From positions 1 through 24,280 of the IMG/VR virus record IMGVR_UViG_3300042369_000219: a stretch of 24,280 nt of DNA; one strand, 5' to 3'. The stretch comes from a virus. The notes under the pieces were generated by a model, which saw only the letters and a list, made by a program, of their open reading frames with translations, searched no databases and was not told the DNA's origin. The translations under genes and the position numbers were made by a program. Positions 7,812 to 14,015 of this stretch are shown here, piece after piece (position 1 is the first letter of the stretch; each line of letters begins with the position of its first letter).

Positions 7812-9926
7812 ATGGCCACCCTTGAGCAACTCAGCGCAGCGTTGGTCAAAGCCGATGCTGCCGGCAACTCTGCCGATGCCAAGGCTTTTGCCGATGCCAT
7901 TCGACAGATGCGTGGCCCCGCAATGGGCGAAATTCCAACTGTTGACGCGCCGCAAGCGCCGGCAAAAGAGCCTGGCATCTACGAGCAGTACGTGCGGCCT
8001 TTCCTTGAGCCTGCGATTACGACAGCGGGCGCTGTCGGTGGCGGCTTGCTAGGTGCTACCGCAGGTACGTTTGGCGCCGGTCCAGTCGGCACCGCAGCCG
8101 GCGGTGTTGCTGGTGCTAGCCTTGGCTATGGCCTTGGCAAAGAGGGTATGCAGCTACTCGACGTAGCAATGGGCGCCAGACAACCCCGTCAAGGCGCAGC
8201 GCAAGTAGTTGAGCCGGTGCAAAACCTGCTGGAAGGCGCTGCTTTTGAGGCTGGCGGGCGCGCACTTGGGCCTGCGATTGGCGCAGTAGCAGGCAAGATT
8301 GCTGACATTCGACGACTACCAACGCAGAAAGCGGCTGAGATTGCCCGTAACGCGCTTGGTCCTGATCTGCCTGAAGCACTCAACCTGCTCAAGGCAAGCC
8401 AGAGTGGTGGCAGCGCGGCGCAAGCAACTGCGGATATCAACAGTCCCACCTGGCAAGCATTGCTAACCCGCGTATCAAAGCGCGATCCTCGGTTTACGGA
8501 AGCGTTGGCTGCATCGCAAGGCGAAGTGTCGTTGAACGCGCTTGCGCGATTGGCCGGCGGCAGCACAGCGGCTGACGTTAGAGGGACCACCACGGCGGCA
8601 AAGAACGCGCTCAATGCGATAACAACACCGCAACGCGAACTGGCGCTCAATCGGGCAAACCTTGGCAAGGCCGTAGCCGAGTATGAAGCACAAGCGGGTA
8701 AATTGAGCGCAGACGCAGCGGCCAAAGTGCAAGAAGTGCGGCGCTTGATTGATTTAGGCGATCACGCGGCTGCGGCGGCGCGGTTAGAGACAATCAAAAT
8801 GGGTTTGCCCCCAAGTTCCCGCCTTGCGCCAGCTAAGTCTCAAGCAGGTTTTTCAGATGAGTTTGCGGCAAAATTTACTTACCCTGGTAAGTTGGCGCAG
8901 ATGTCAGACGAATGGGCTACGGGCGCAGCTAACGCATCGTTGGACTTGGGCCAAGGTGCTCGGTTTGCGCAGGGCGCGGCAGACGCGCTGCGGTCGGTTG
9001 GCATCAAACCGCTCAAAGGCGATGAAGTCATTCGCAGCATCCAGGGTGTTGCCAACAACCCTGAGTTTGCAGGCAACGATCTGATAACCGGTGCAATTGG
9101 CAACTTGACCAAAGACATTGCGCAATGGACACGCGGCGGCGGCGTGATCGACGCCAAAGCGTTGGACGCCATCCGCAAGAACTCCGTCAACGCCGCAATC
9201 CAGCAACTTCGACCAGGCGTAGACGCCACCACGCAGCGCAATCTTGCCGCCAGTGTGATGTCAGAAATTCGCCCTGCGCTAATCGACGCTATTGAAGCGG
9301 CAGGCGGCACCGGATACCGTCAGTACTTGGCCGACTACACCAAGGGGATGCAGCGGATTGCCGAGAAGAAGCTGTCTGGCGCGGCCCTAGACTTGTGGAA
9401 AACAAACAAAGACGAGTTTGTTCGACTGGTTCAGAACGAATCGCCAGAGGCAGTAGAGAAAATTCTTGGTCCCGGACGGTACAACGTTGCCAGCGAACTA
9501 GCAGACAGCACGATGTCTGTGCTGCGGGAACAAGCGGCTAAACACCTCAAAGAACTGAAGATAAAAGGGCAGGCCGAAGCGGGGCAAGACGCACTCAAAC
9601 AACTGCTGCTTGATAGCACATCTAAGATACGTTTGCCGTCGTATGTCAGCGCCGTGGTCGCAAGCACGAACAAAGCCCTGAACATCTTAGAAAACAAGAT
9701 TGGCGCTAAGACAATGGCGGCGCTGACAGAAGCGTCACAGACCGCAGGGGGCGCCGTCAAGTTGTTGGAAACTTTGCCCGCCAATGAACGCAACAGGGTG
9801 CTGAAGTTGATCTCGACGCCTTCTCAATGGACTGCTGCTGAACGTGCGGTAGCGGGCACGGCAACTGTCGGCGGCGTCAACTCTCTAGCGCCTGACCGCT
9901 TCAACGAAAACGCATTGGCTGAATGA
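7812..9926 (+). CDS. Probable DNA ejection (internal virion) protein, gp16 position
   Basis: This 704-residue protein starts with MATLEQLSAALVKADAAGNS, a helical leader common to phage internal virion proteins. Residues about 68-108 form a Gly/Ala-rich hydrophobic stretch (ITTAGAVGGGLLGATAGTFG) with glycine zippers, the type of segment expected to insert into a membrane during ejection. The remaining 590 residues are helical and charged, with no lytic transglycosylase or peptidase motif visible. It is the largest and last of the three candidate ejection genes, corresponding in position to P22 gp16. Its stop overlaps the next start (ATGATG). The function is inferred from order, length and the glycine-rich segment. 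Confidence 0.6.
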   Translation: MATLEQLSAALVKADAAGNSADAKAFADAIRQMRGPAMGEIPTVDAPQAPAKEPGIYEQYVRPFLEPAITTAGAVGGGLLGATAGTFGAGPVGTAAGGVAGASLGYGLGKEGMQLLDVAMGARQPRQGAAQVVEPVQNLLEGAAFEAGGRALGPAIGAVAGKIADIRRLPTQKAAEIARNALGPDLPEALNLLKASQSGGSAAQATADINSPTWQALLTRVSKRDPRFTEALAASQGEVSLNALARLAGGSTAADVRGTTTAAKNALNAITTPQRELALNRANLGKAVAEYEAQAGKLSADAAAKVQEVRRLIDLGDHAAAAARLETIKMGLPPSSRLAPAKSQAGFSDEFAAKFTYPGKLAQMSDEWATGAANASLDLGQGARFAQGAADALRSVGIKPLKGDEVIRSIQGVANNPEFAGNDLITGAIGNLTKDIAQWTRGGGVIDAKALDAIRKNSVNAAIQQLRPGVDATTQRNLAASVMSEIRPALIDAIEAAGGTGYRQYLADYTKGMQRIAEKKLSGAALDLWKTNKDEFVRLVQNESPEAVEKILGPGRYNVASELADSTMSVLREQAAKHLKELKIKGQAEAGQDALKQLLLDSTSKIRLPSYVSAVVASTNKALNILENKIGAKTMAALTEASQTAGGAVKLLETLPANERNRVLKLISTPSQWTAAERAVAGTATVGGVNSLAPDRFNENALAE

Positions 9927-10186
9927 TGCCCTCGCTCCCGCAAGATAAGGCGAACCACTTCTTCTATGGCAGCTTGATCTTCCTAGCCGCCCTGGCCATC
10001 CTGCGCCGCCCTGACGCCGCCTATGGCCTCGTGGTGCTGGCCGCAGTGGGTAAGGAGGTGCTGGACTGGCTCTCCAACCAACGTGCTATCAGAGCAGGCT
10101 TGACCCCTACGCACGGAGTAGAATGGTTCGATGCCCTGGCAACCTGCGCCGGCGGGGCGGCGCCTCTACTTGCAAGGATGATCTGA
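9923..10186 (+). CDS. Small membrane protein, YfiM/DUF2279-like
   Basis: The protein has 87 residues. After a short N-terminus it has DKANHFFYG, then a hydrophobic helix (about 14-26), a second helix ending in GKEVLDWLSNQ, and a last helix after GVEWFDALATCAGG. The spaced DKxxHF...GKExxD...DxxAT pattern is the signature I associate with YfiM/DUF2279-type small membrane proteins, which many phages carry near lysis or late genes. Histidine and acidic residues sit at predicted membrane borders. Function is unknown; a lysis-accessory role is possible. Two ATGs are adjacent at 9923 and 9926 and both overlap or abut the upstream stop. The stop overlaps the next gene in a TGATG arrangement. Confidence 0.65.
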   Translation: MMPSLPQDKANHFFYGSLIFLAALAILRRPDAAYGLVVLAAVGKEVLDWLSNQRAIRAGLTPTHGVEWFDALATCAGGAAPLLARMI

Positions 10187-10422
10187 TGGATTACCAGTCC
10201 CTGTTCAACACCGGCATTGGCATCGCTTGCGCAGTCACCGGTTGGTTTGCCAGGGAGTTGTGGACTTCCGTCAAGCTGCTCCAGTCCGACCTGACCCGCC
10301 TATCGGTCGAGCTACCCAAGACCTATGTGACGCGGGACGATTACAGGTCAGACCTCAAAGAGATCCGCGACCTGCTGGGGCGCATCTTTGACAAGCTTGA
10401 CGGCAAGGTAGACCGCTCATAG
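10186..10422 (+). CDS. Small membrane-anchored coiled-coil protein
   Basis: This 78-residue protein has an N-terminal hydrophobic segment (about 6-24, LFNTGIGIACAVTGWFAREL) followed by a charged helical region with heptad-like spacing (KLLQSDLTRLSVEL, then YVTRDDYRSDLKEIRDLLGRI). Such proteins are common at the end of podovirus late operons, but I cannot give a function. The chosen ATG overlaps the previous stop (TGATG); an upstream extension in the same frame to 10123 would run inside the previous gene and is unlikely. The gene ends the rightward virion block and its stop overlaps by 6 nt the stop of the leftward gene that ends at 10417. Confidence 0.65.
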   Translation: MDYQSLFNTGIGIACAVTGWFARELWTSVKLLQSDLTRLSVELPKTYVTRDDYRSDLKEIRDLLGRIFDKLDGKVDRS

Positions 10423-10638
10423 CAGCGCCGAGATACCCACAGTCACCATCTCGCTTTTGAGCTTCGACGGGTTGGTCTTCGCCATCACCCGCAGCGCCAC
10501 CGCCGCGAACGTCTCGATTCCGGCCCAGGCGTCCTCTAGGTGCGGATCATTGAGCGCCAGGATGTGCGCTCTGATCGTCAGAACGTCAGCCATGTAGGCG
10601 TCCCGGATGGCGTCTATCGCCGCTTTAGTTGGTCGCAT
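10417..10638 (-). CDS. Small unknown helical protein
   Basis: I do not recognise this 73-residue protein. It appears helical, with MRPTKAAIDAIRDAYMADV at the start, a central NDPHLEDAWAGIETFAA and no membrane segment. The ATG at 10638 is preferred over an in-frame ATG at 10659 because a GGAG sits 5 nt upstream of the former. It is the last gene of the leftward block; its start overlaps the end of the preceding winged-helix-like gene by 25 nt, and its stop overlaps the rightward block by 6 nt. No terminator hairpin is visible between the converging blocks. Confidence 0.55.
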   Translation of the reverse strand: MRPTKAAIDAIRDAYMADVLTIRAHILALNDPHLEDAWAGIETFAAVALRVMAKTNPSKLKSEMVTVGISALL

Positions 10639-11024
10639 GAAAACTCCGCTAGTTGCCATACTGAATTCGGTGCGTTGATCCTAAACGGTTTGGCTACCCG
10701 CCTTGGCGCCAGTTCCGATGCGGCCTGGCGGGCAGCGATCCTCGCTGTTTTTCGGTCCCTGCACGCCTTGTGTTGCAACTTGCGCTTGGTCCAGCGCCCA
10801 GCGTCTAGCTCTGCTGCTCGCTCAGGTGACGCCCATCGAGCAGTGACGCCGCTACCGGCCACGCCCAGCAGGCGAGCCTTGCGGGCAAAGCACAGAATCT
10901 TGCGGGTTTTGTCCAGCGAGATCGCCATGCGCAGATGCATGTCTACCGTGCTCACGCCGTTTGGGTACTCGCGCACTAGGTTGGATGCTAAGTGCATCAG
11001 CAACTCGGTGTCAGGATGCATCAT
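10614..11024 (-). CDS. Unknown protein with possible winged-helix fold
   Basis: This is a 136-residue basic protein. Residues about 5-55 (LLMHLASNLVREYPNG, then STVDMHLRMAISLDKTRKIL) look like a helix-turn-helix, and VAGSGVTARWA could be the wing of a winged-helix domain. The C-terminal half is Arg/Lys/Ala-rich (KACRDRKTARIAARQAASEL). This suggests DNA binding, but no family is recognised. The start is placed at the paired ATGATG (11024/11021) because the upstream part of the frame overlaps a small coiled-coil gene and lacks an ATG; an upstream TTG at 11075 with AAGAGA before it is an alternative. Its start lies inside the end of the upstream small gene (14-nt overlap). Confidence 0.55.
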   Translation of the reverse strand: MMHPDTELLMHLASNLVREYPNGVSTVDMHLRMAISLDKTRKILCFARKARLLGVAGSGVTARWASPERAAELDAGRWTKRKLQHKACRDRKTARIAARQAASELAPRRVAKPFRINAPNSVWQLAEFSCDQLKRR

Positions 11025-11172
11025 CTCGTACTCGCAGTGTTCCGCCTTCGTGCATCGCCAGTAGCAACTGCGCAATGACGATCTCTTGGCGTTTGACTTC
11101 GCGCTTGAGGCGTTCGTTCTCCGCTAGGGCATCACCTAGCAAGAAGTCTAGCTTTCTTTCGGTCTCAGTCAT
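11011..11172 (-). CDS. Small coiled-coil protein (53 residues)
   Basis: Reading the minus strand from the ATG at 11172 gives a 53-residue protein beginning MTETERKLDFLLGDALAENE. Residues about 5-40 have regular leucine/isoleucine spacing with charged positions between (LAENERLKREVKRQEIVIAQ), typical of a short coiled coil, and the end is GGTLRVRDDAS. It fills what would otherwise be a gap between the genes on either side, overlapping the upstream gene's stop by 8 nt and the downstream gene's start by 14 nt. The function is unknown. Its reality is supported by overlap geometry and sensible composition. Confidence 0.6.
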   Translation of the reverse strand: MTETERKLDFLLGDALAENERLKREVKRQEIVIAQLLLAMHEGGTLRVRDDAS

Positions 11173-11404
11173 TTTTTTCCTTTAGCTTTGCTTCTGCTGC
11201 TCTAATAAACTCCACAACCTCACTCTTGAACGCAATCACGAATCTTGTGAGTTTATTTACATCAGCCTTCGTCAACCCCTGCCACTCAAGCTTCGTATAA
11301 AGCGGCAAAGCTCGCTGGCCTTGCTGGATGTCGGTTGGGTTATCGGTTACATACACAGATTTACCGTCTTCTGTGTAAACCATCCATGCTACGGGCTCAA
11401 CCAC
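11165..11404 (-). CDS. Small unknown phage protein, 'EPVAW' type
   Basis: The protein has about 79 residues if started at the GTG at 11404. It then begins VVEPVAWMVYTEDGKSVYV and contains ALPLYTKLEWQGLT, a layout shared by many small phage proteins whose function is unknown (an EPxAW entry and a central PLY). The C-terminus is helical (RFVIAFKSEVVEFIRAAEAK). The GTG start gives an 8-nt overlap with the previous stop; the frame is open further up to 11455 and an ATG at 11383 is also possible, so the start is uncertain. It overlaps the next gene by 8 nt. Confidence 0.5.
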   Translation of the reverse strand: MVEPVAWMVYTEDGKSVYVTDNPTDIQQGQRALPLYTKLEWQGLTKADVNKLTRFVIAFKSEVVEFIRAAEAKLKEKND

Positions 11405-11753
11405 CGGGTTCAATCCAAAACAACTCTCCAATCTGCTCTGCCGTGTACGTGCCAAAATCGTTACTGCCCCACTTAACCAGCGTTTTGCCGGTGGTGGATG
11501 TGGCCTCTACAGTGCACAGTTCGTCGGTTTCAATGCATCTTAAGATGTCGCCTCGGTGCAAAGCCAACTCTTTTGAACAGGCATAACAAAGCATTGCTCG
11601 TTTACACGTTTCCCCGCAGCCCCCAACCTGCGCCAGGTCAACACGCCCAGCCTGCCATGCATCCCACTCACCACTGGTGGCGCTCTTGTGCAGATACGCA
11701 GAGTTGCCCCAATGTCTATCGGCCCACGCTTCAAACGCGGTGCGCTCGGTCAT
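11397..11753 (-). CDS. Unknown phage protein, Cys-containing
   Basis: This 118-residue protein starts MTERTAFEAWADRHWG and continues with GEWDAWQAGRVD. The FEAWA...WxAWQAG pattern is common at the N-terminus of small phage proteins. A central GGCGETCKRAMLCYACSKEL has four closely spaced cysteines that could bind zinc. The C-terminal half looks like a small beta barrel (HRGDILRCIETDELCTVEAT). No function is known to me. The ATG at 11753 overlaps the stop of the upstream micro-gene (ATGA), and a GGAG in that gene's last codons lies 7 nt before it. Confidence 0.6.
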   Translation of the reverse strand: MTERTAFEAWADRHWGNSAYLHKSATSGEWDAWQAGRVDLAQVGGCGETCKRAMLCYACSKELALHRGDILRCIETDELCTVEATSTTGKTLVKWGSNDFGTYTAEQIGELFWIEPGG

Positions 11754-11950
11754 GGCTCAACTCCAAAGTGGTTATAGATCAGCAACTTGACGTTGCCGGA
11801 GTAATTGGTGCTCAACTCGGCGCACTCTTTCACAACCAACTCGGCAAACCGCTGCACGTTGATGTAGTCGGCGCAACACTCCTCACGCCCACGGTGGTCA
11901 ACGGTAATGTCGAAGCAGCCGTCCATTAGTTTTCTAATTCTTTCGTTCAT
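11750..11950 (-). CDS. Tandem micro-gene C (66 residues, ends in HFGVEP)
   Basis: This 66-residue protein is the third in transcription order of three adjacent related micro-genes. It begins MNERIRKLMDGCFDI, has a central helix RFAELVVKECAELS and ends NHFGVEP. The gene upstream of it has the same plan (LAKLIIAECCDQV, then RQHFGVEP), so the two look like a tandem duplication followed by divergence. The codons for the final GVEP include GGAG 7 nt upstream of the next gene's ATG, so the protein C-terminus and the next ribosome site are the same bases. Function is unknown; similar 'FAELIVxEC' micro-proteins are frequent in phage lysis/late regions. Confidence 0.6.
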   Translation of the reverse strand: MNERIRKLMDGCFDITVDHRGREECCADYINVQRFAELVVKECAELSTNYSGNVKLLIYNHFGVEP

Positions 11951-12147
11951 GGCTCAACTCCAAAATGTTGTCTAATGGTCATAGCGTCAATTGCTCGCAC
12001 TTGATCACAACATTCAGCAATAATCAACTTGGCGAGCTTCTGCGAGTACAACTGTTCCCGTGTGTATCCAGTTTCTTTCTTGTCGTACTCTTTATAGCTC
12101 CACTCATTCGCTTGCTCAATGAGTTCATTGACCATTCTGTTGTTCAT
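11947..12147 (-). CDS. Tandem micro-gene B (66 residues, ends in HFGVEP)
   Basis: This 66-residue protein begins MNNRMVNELIEQANEWSYKE and has LYSQKLAKLIIAECCDQV before the C-terminal RQHFGVEP. It matches the downstream micro-gene in length, in the helical xFAxLIxxEC core and in the identical HFGVEP end. It overlaps both neighbours by ATGA junctions. Its own ribosome site (AGAGGG, 7 nt before the ATG) lies in the last codons of the upstream micro-gene, and it supplies GGAG for the next one. No enzymatic motif is present and I cannot name a function. Confidence 0.6.
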   Translation of the reverse strand: MNNRMVNELIEQANEWSYKEYDKKETGYTREQLYSQKLAKLIIAECCDQVRAIDAMTIRQHFGVEP

Positions 12148-12374
12148 GGCTCAACCCTCTGCTTAATGCCCAACATCTCTCGATGCAGGTTCTCCAACAT
12201 CACCCGGTAGGGTGACTGGGGCAGGCAGTCCGTTGCCAGCTTGCATCGGTCTGCAAATGCATCAGTGCGTACGGCTTCGCGTACAACGGTCCGCACTTTC
12301 GCAAGCATGTCGTCAGGGTGAAGGCTAGTTGGCCAACGCCACCCCATCAGTTCCGCAATGCGTTCATCGGTCAC
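12144..12374 (-). CDS. Tandem micro-gene A (76 residues, ends in RVEP)
   Basis: The first of the tandem set starts at a GTG (12374) that overlaps the holin stop in a GTGA junction. The 76-residue product reads MTDERIAELMGWRWPTSLHP, then VRTVVREAVRTDAFADRCKL, and ends KQRVEP. It shares the short N-terminal xxERIxxLM segment and the C-terminal VEP with the two following micro-genes but is more diverged in the middle. The frequent phage pattern of an N-terminal 'RIAELMGW' helix is recognisable, without a known function. The bases for the final residues provide the purine-rich ribosome site for micro-gene B. Confidence 0.6.
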   Translation of the reverse strand: MTDERIAELMGWRWPTSLHPDDMLAKVRTVVREAVRTDAFADRCKLATDCLPQSPYRVMLENLHREMLGIKQRVEP

Positions 12375-12748
12375 GATGCGGCGCCCTTAATTTTTTCCAT
12401 CGAACGCAGGCCACTGAGCCCGAGCATCCCCAGCATCAATTCCCAAAGATGGTCATCAATGCCAGGCAGCGCAGGCAGCGGGTGGTCGAGCACTATTCCG
12501 GTCCACTGGACCAGCGGTCTGGCGATGTATTGACACGCCAAGGCCGACGCGCAGACCCAGCCAATCGCTGGACGCCAGCCGCTGGTAAACGCGCTCGGGC
12601 TCGATGCCTCGGCGCGGTTGACGTCCAGCTGGCCCTGGACAATGGCGACCTGAGCAGCAAGCTGCGCCGCCTCGGCCTGCGACTTGTCTGGCCAGATGCG
12701 GGTGATGACGGTTTGCGCCAACTCGACGCCTGCGGTTAGAGGGTCCAT
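12371..12748 (-). CDS. Holin, 3-TM superfamily
   Basis: The 125-residue protein matches the holin_3TMs family (DUF3154) by eye: a helical N-terminus (MDPLTAGVELAQTVITRIWP, then AAQLAAQVAIVQGQLDVNRAEA), a conserved PSAFTSGWRPAIGWVC, a membrane segment (about 62-82), and a final amphipathic hydrophobic helix (about 100-118, LWELMLGMLGLSGLRSM). Holins form membrane lesions that let the endolysin reach the peptidoglycan at the end of infection. The start ATG lies inside the last codons of the lysozyme gene (13-nt overlap), a typical lysis-cassette coupling, although here the lysozyme precedes the holin. The stop overlaps the next gene (GTGA). Confidence 0.8.
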   Translation of the reverse strand: MDPLTAGVELAQTVITRIWPDKSQAEAAQLAAQVAIVQGQLDVNRAEASSPSAFTSGWRPAIGWVCASALACQYIARPLVQWTGIVLDHPLPALPGIDDHLWELMLGMLGLSGLRSMEKIKGAAS

Positions 12749-13158
12749 TCGCCTGTCTCCATTTGTTGCGCCATTCTGTACGCCCGCTTAGGCGTCTGCA
12801 TGGCCCAGCGGCTCTTGACCATCTCTTCTGCCGCTTCAACGTATTGCCCATCTTCAATGCTGCCCAGCATCCGCTTGAACTGAAGCAAACCCTTCATACC
12901 CATCTGAAAGGCCATGCCGATCAGCACGGCCTGGCGCGGCTCGGACAGTCTAGGCATCCACGGCAGCGCCAGCAATACCTCGCGGGTCTTGGTCTTGATG
13001 TCGTTCTCAAGCAGGAAGTCAATCTCCTCGTTGGACAGGCCACCGCCCTTGCGCGAGTCAATCAAGCGGCCAACTCCGATGGTCCAGTACCCAAGGCTGT
13101 CTTGGTAGGCGCAGGGCTCGGCGCCCTCTTCGCGTAGCAGTTGGCTCTTCAAGTCCAT
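12736..13158 (-). CDS. Endolysin, T4-type lysozyme (GH24)
   Basis: Starting at the ATG at 13158 gives a 140-residue lysozyme that aligns with T4 lysozyme without gaps at the active site: E11 in REEG, D20 in QDSLG and T26 in WTIGVG, the Glu-Asp-Thr triad of GH24 muramidases. It would cleave the glycan backbone of peptidoglycan. No N-terminal signal or signal-arrest-release segment is seen with this start, so export through the neighbouring holin is expected. The frame is open upstream to 13227, but only the 13158 start gives T4-like numbering. It overlaps the end of a small membrane-protein gene by 10 nt upstream and the holin start downstream. Confidence 0.88.
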   Translation of the reverse strand: MDLKSQLLREEGAEPCAYQDSLGYWTIGVGRLIDSRKGGGLSNEEIDFLLENDIKTKTREVLLALPWMPRLSEPRQAVLIGMAFQMGMKGLLQFKRMLGSIEDGQYVEAAEEMVKSRWAMQTPKRAYRMAQQMETGEWTL

Positions 13159-13337
13159 AACGTCACCCCGTAAGCCAGCGCCAGTACCCAGACACTGAAG
13201 GCAACGGCTCGGTTGAACCACGACCATCGGTTTCGGTAGTGGGTAATGGCGTAACCGTCGCCGCCGAAGGCTTCGTCGAGCGATCTACAGAAACGGCGAG
13301 TTGTTCCGTTGTGCTGAACCGGTGGTTGTTGTAACAC
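13149..13337 (-). CDS. Small protein with C-terminal membrane segment, nested upstream of lysozyme
   Basis: A GTG at 13337 preceded by a very good ribosome site (AGAAGGAGAT, 4-6 nt upstream) opens a 62-residue frame. The N-terminal part has RRFCRSLDEAFGGDGYAI, a pattern seen in short phage proteins, and the C-terminus is a single hydrophobic segment (about 42-60, FNRAVAFSVWVLALAYGVTL). It is read in a different phase from the zinc-finger-like gene that covers most of the same bases, and its stop overlaps the lysozyme start by 10 nt. Position beside lysozyme and holin makes a lysis-accessory role possible. Confidence comes from the ribosome site and the membrane helix. Confidence 0.5.
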   Translation of the reverse strand: MLQQPPVQHNGTTRRFCRSLDEAFGGDGYAITHYRNRWSWFNRAVAFSVWVLALAYGVTLWT

Positions 13338-13435
13338 TGGTATCTCCTTCTGGTTGAATTGTCGGGCGCGGCCCGAGTTGAAAGCACGCCGGCTGGCGCG
13401 TTACAGCGGGGGCACTGCATACAACGGCACCGCAT
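13163..13435 (-). CDS. NrdR/Ogr-like small zinc-finger protein
   Basis: The N-terminal 45 residues carry a zinc-ribbon signature: CPRCNAPAGVLSTR, then RRRYQCYNNHRFSTTE (CxxC...RR.RYxCxxxHRFxT), the arrangement in NrdR-type and phage Ogr-like regulators. The remaining 45 residues are Thr/Pro/Ser-rich without a clear fold. Two starts are possible, ATG at 13435 or ATG at 13420 (the latter placing MQCPRC at the N-terminus as in relatives). It may be a small transcription regulator. From 13337 on, the same bases are also read by the nested membrane-protein frame, so the tail is either dual-coding or the true gene is shorter in effect. It overlaps the upstream micro-gene. Confidence 0.5.
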   Translation of the reverse strand: MRCRCMQCPRCNAPAGVLSTRAAPDNSTRRRYQCYNNHRFSTTEQLAVSVDRSTKPSAATVTPLPTTETDGRGSTEPLPSVSGYWRWLTG

Positions 13436-13532
13436 CGCATCCGAGGTCTACCCAGTACTGCATCTCTTCGCGGCGCCGAGTGAGCAAGATGCAAACATTG
13501 CTCTCAAGGATCATCCAACCGATGTGCGTCAC
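13401..13532 (-). CDS. Micro-protein, 43 residues, ends VPLYAVPPL
   Basis: A GTG at 13532, overlapping the stop of the upstream membrane micro-gene (GTGA), opens a 43-residue frame: VTHIGWMILESNVCILLTRR, then YWVDLGCDAVPLYAVPPL. The ending V-PLY-x-PP-L is a recurrent feature of small phage proteins of unknown function, and the evenly placed Trp/Tyr/Leu residues look like a real fold. It overlaps the start of the zinc-finger-like gene by 20-35 nt. No strong ribosome site precedes the GTG, so translation would be coupled to the upstream gene. Confidence 0.45.
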   Translation of the reverse strand: MTHIGWMILESNVCILLTRRREEMQYWVDLGCDAVPLYAVPPL

Positions 13533-13633
13533 GCTAGCCACGCAATCAGCGCCACCAGGGCGACGATCCAGACCGCGCAGAACAGGCTCTGGCGGGCCGC
13601 AGCCTTACAGAAGTACTCTTCTCTGTCTTTCAT
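13529..13633 (-). CDS. Micro-protein with one membrane helix (34 residues)
   Basis: The ATG at 13633 has a strong ribosome site (GAGGAG, 6 nt upstream) and gives a 34-residue protein: a charged MKDREEYFCKAAARQS followed by one hydrophobic helix with VWIVALVALIAWLA at the C-terminus. This is a C-tail-anchored membrane peptide. It overlaps the upstream gene by ATGA and the next by GTGA. Candidates for the role include a small lysis regulator or accessory protein, but nothing in the sequence decides this. Confidence 0.55.
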   Translation of the reverse strand: MKDREEYFCKAAARQSLFCAVWIVALVALIAWLA

Positions 13634-13827
13634 GTCTTGCTCCTCTCTGGCCAGCTGTCTGGCCTTGGATACCACTTGACGTCATCGGTTGATTCCCTGG
13701 CGCTGTACCGCGCTATCCAGTACTCGTTGTCGCTGTCCAGGCAAGTCCAGGACCAGTACTTGCCGTTCCACCAGCGAACCTTGTGCTCGCCGGTGGGCCA
13801 CCATCCGATGCTTGGTGGCTTCCTCAT
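13630..13827 (-). CDS. Tryptophan-rich small protein
   Basis: This 65-residue protein has nine tryptophans. It reads MRKPPSIGWWPTGEHKVRWW, then NGKYWSWTCLDSDNEYWIAR, and ends with DDVKWYPRPDSWPERSKT. The first half resembles the short W-rich DUF2510-type motif (WWP...RWWNGxxW), which in other proteins is a small beta unit of unknown role. It overlaps its neighbours by ATGA on both sides and is therefore part of the leftward operon. No function can be assigned. Confidence 0.6.
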   Translation of the reverse strand: MRKPPSIGWWPTGEHKVRWWNGKYWSWTCLDSDNEYWIARYSARESTDDVKWYPRPDSWPERSKT

Positions 13828-14015
13828 GCCGCCATCGCCCCGCGCAAGATCAGGATGCGCTCGCGCTCAAGGCGCAGGACGCAGTACCGCTGGTGCAGGC
13901 GCAGCAGGATGGTGATGCGGTTGGCCCCGGCCTGCTCCTCTTGCAGCAGCTTCAGCACTTCCTCTTCAGACAGTTTCGTCAGCACCTCGTGCATGCTTCT
14001 CCAAGTCAGCTTCAT
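13824..14015 (-). CDS. Small helical unknown protein
   Basis: This 63-residue protein begins MKLTWRSMHEVLTKLSEEEV and continues LLRLHQRYCVLRLERERIL. It is predicted to be two or three helices with many charged residues. I recognise the general 'LSEEEVLxLLxxE...RLHQRYxxLR' form from small genes next to phage helicases but know no function. A GGAG lies 6 nt before its ATG, inside the last codons of the helicase, and the ATG overlaps the helicase stop (ATGA). Confidence 0.6.
   Translation of the reverse strand: MKLTWRSMHEVLTKLSEEEVLKLLQEEQAGANRITILLRLHQRYCVLRLERERILILRGAMAA

Noticed and set aside
10540-11064. 174-residue plus-strand frame
   Set aside because: It is antisense to the winged-helix-like, coiled-coil and small helical genes, which show consistent overlaps and a ribosome site.
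13285-13494. 69-residue minus-strand frame across the zinc-finger gene
   Set aside because: It is a third phase with no recognisable pattern or ribosome site, whereas the two other phases have a zinc ribbon and a strong ribosome site plus membrane helix.
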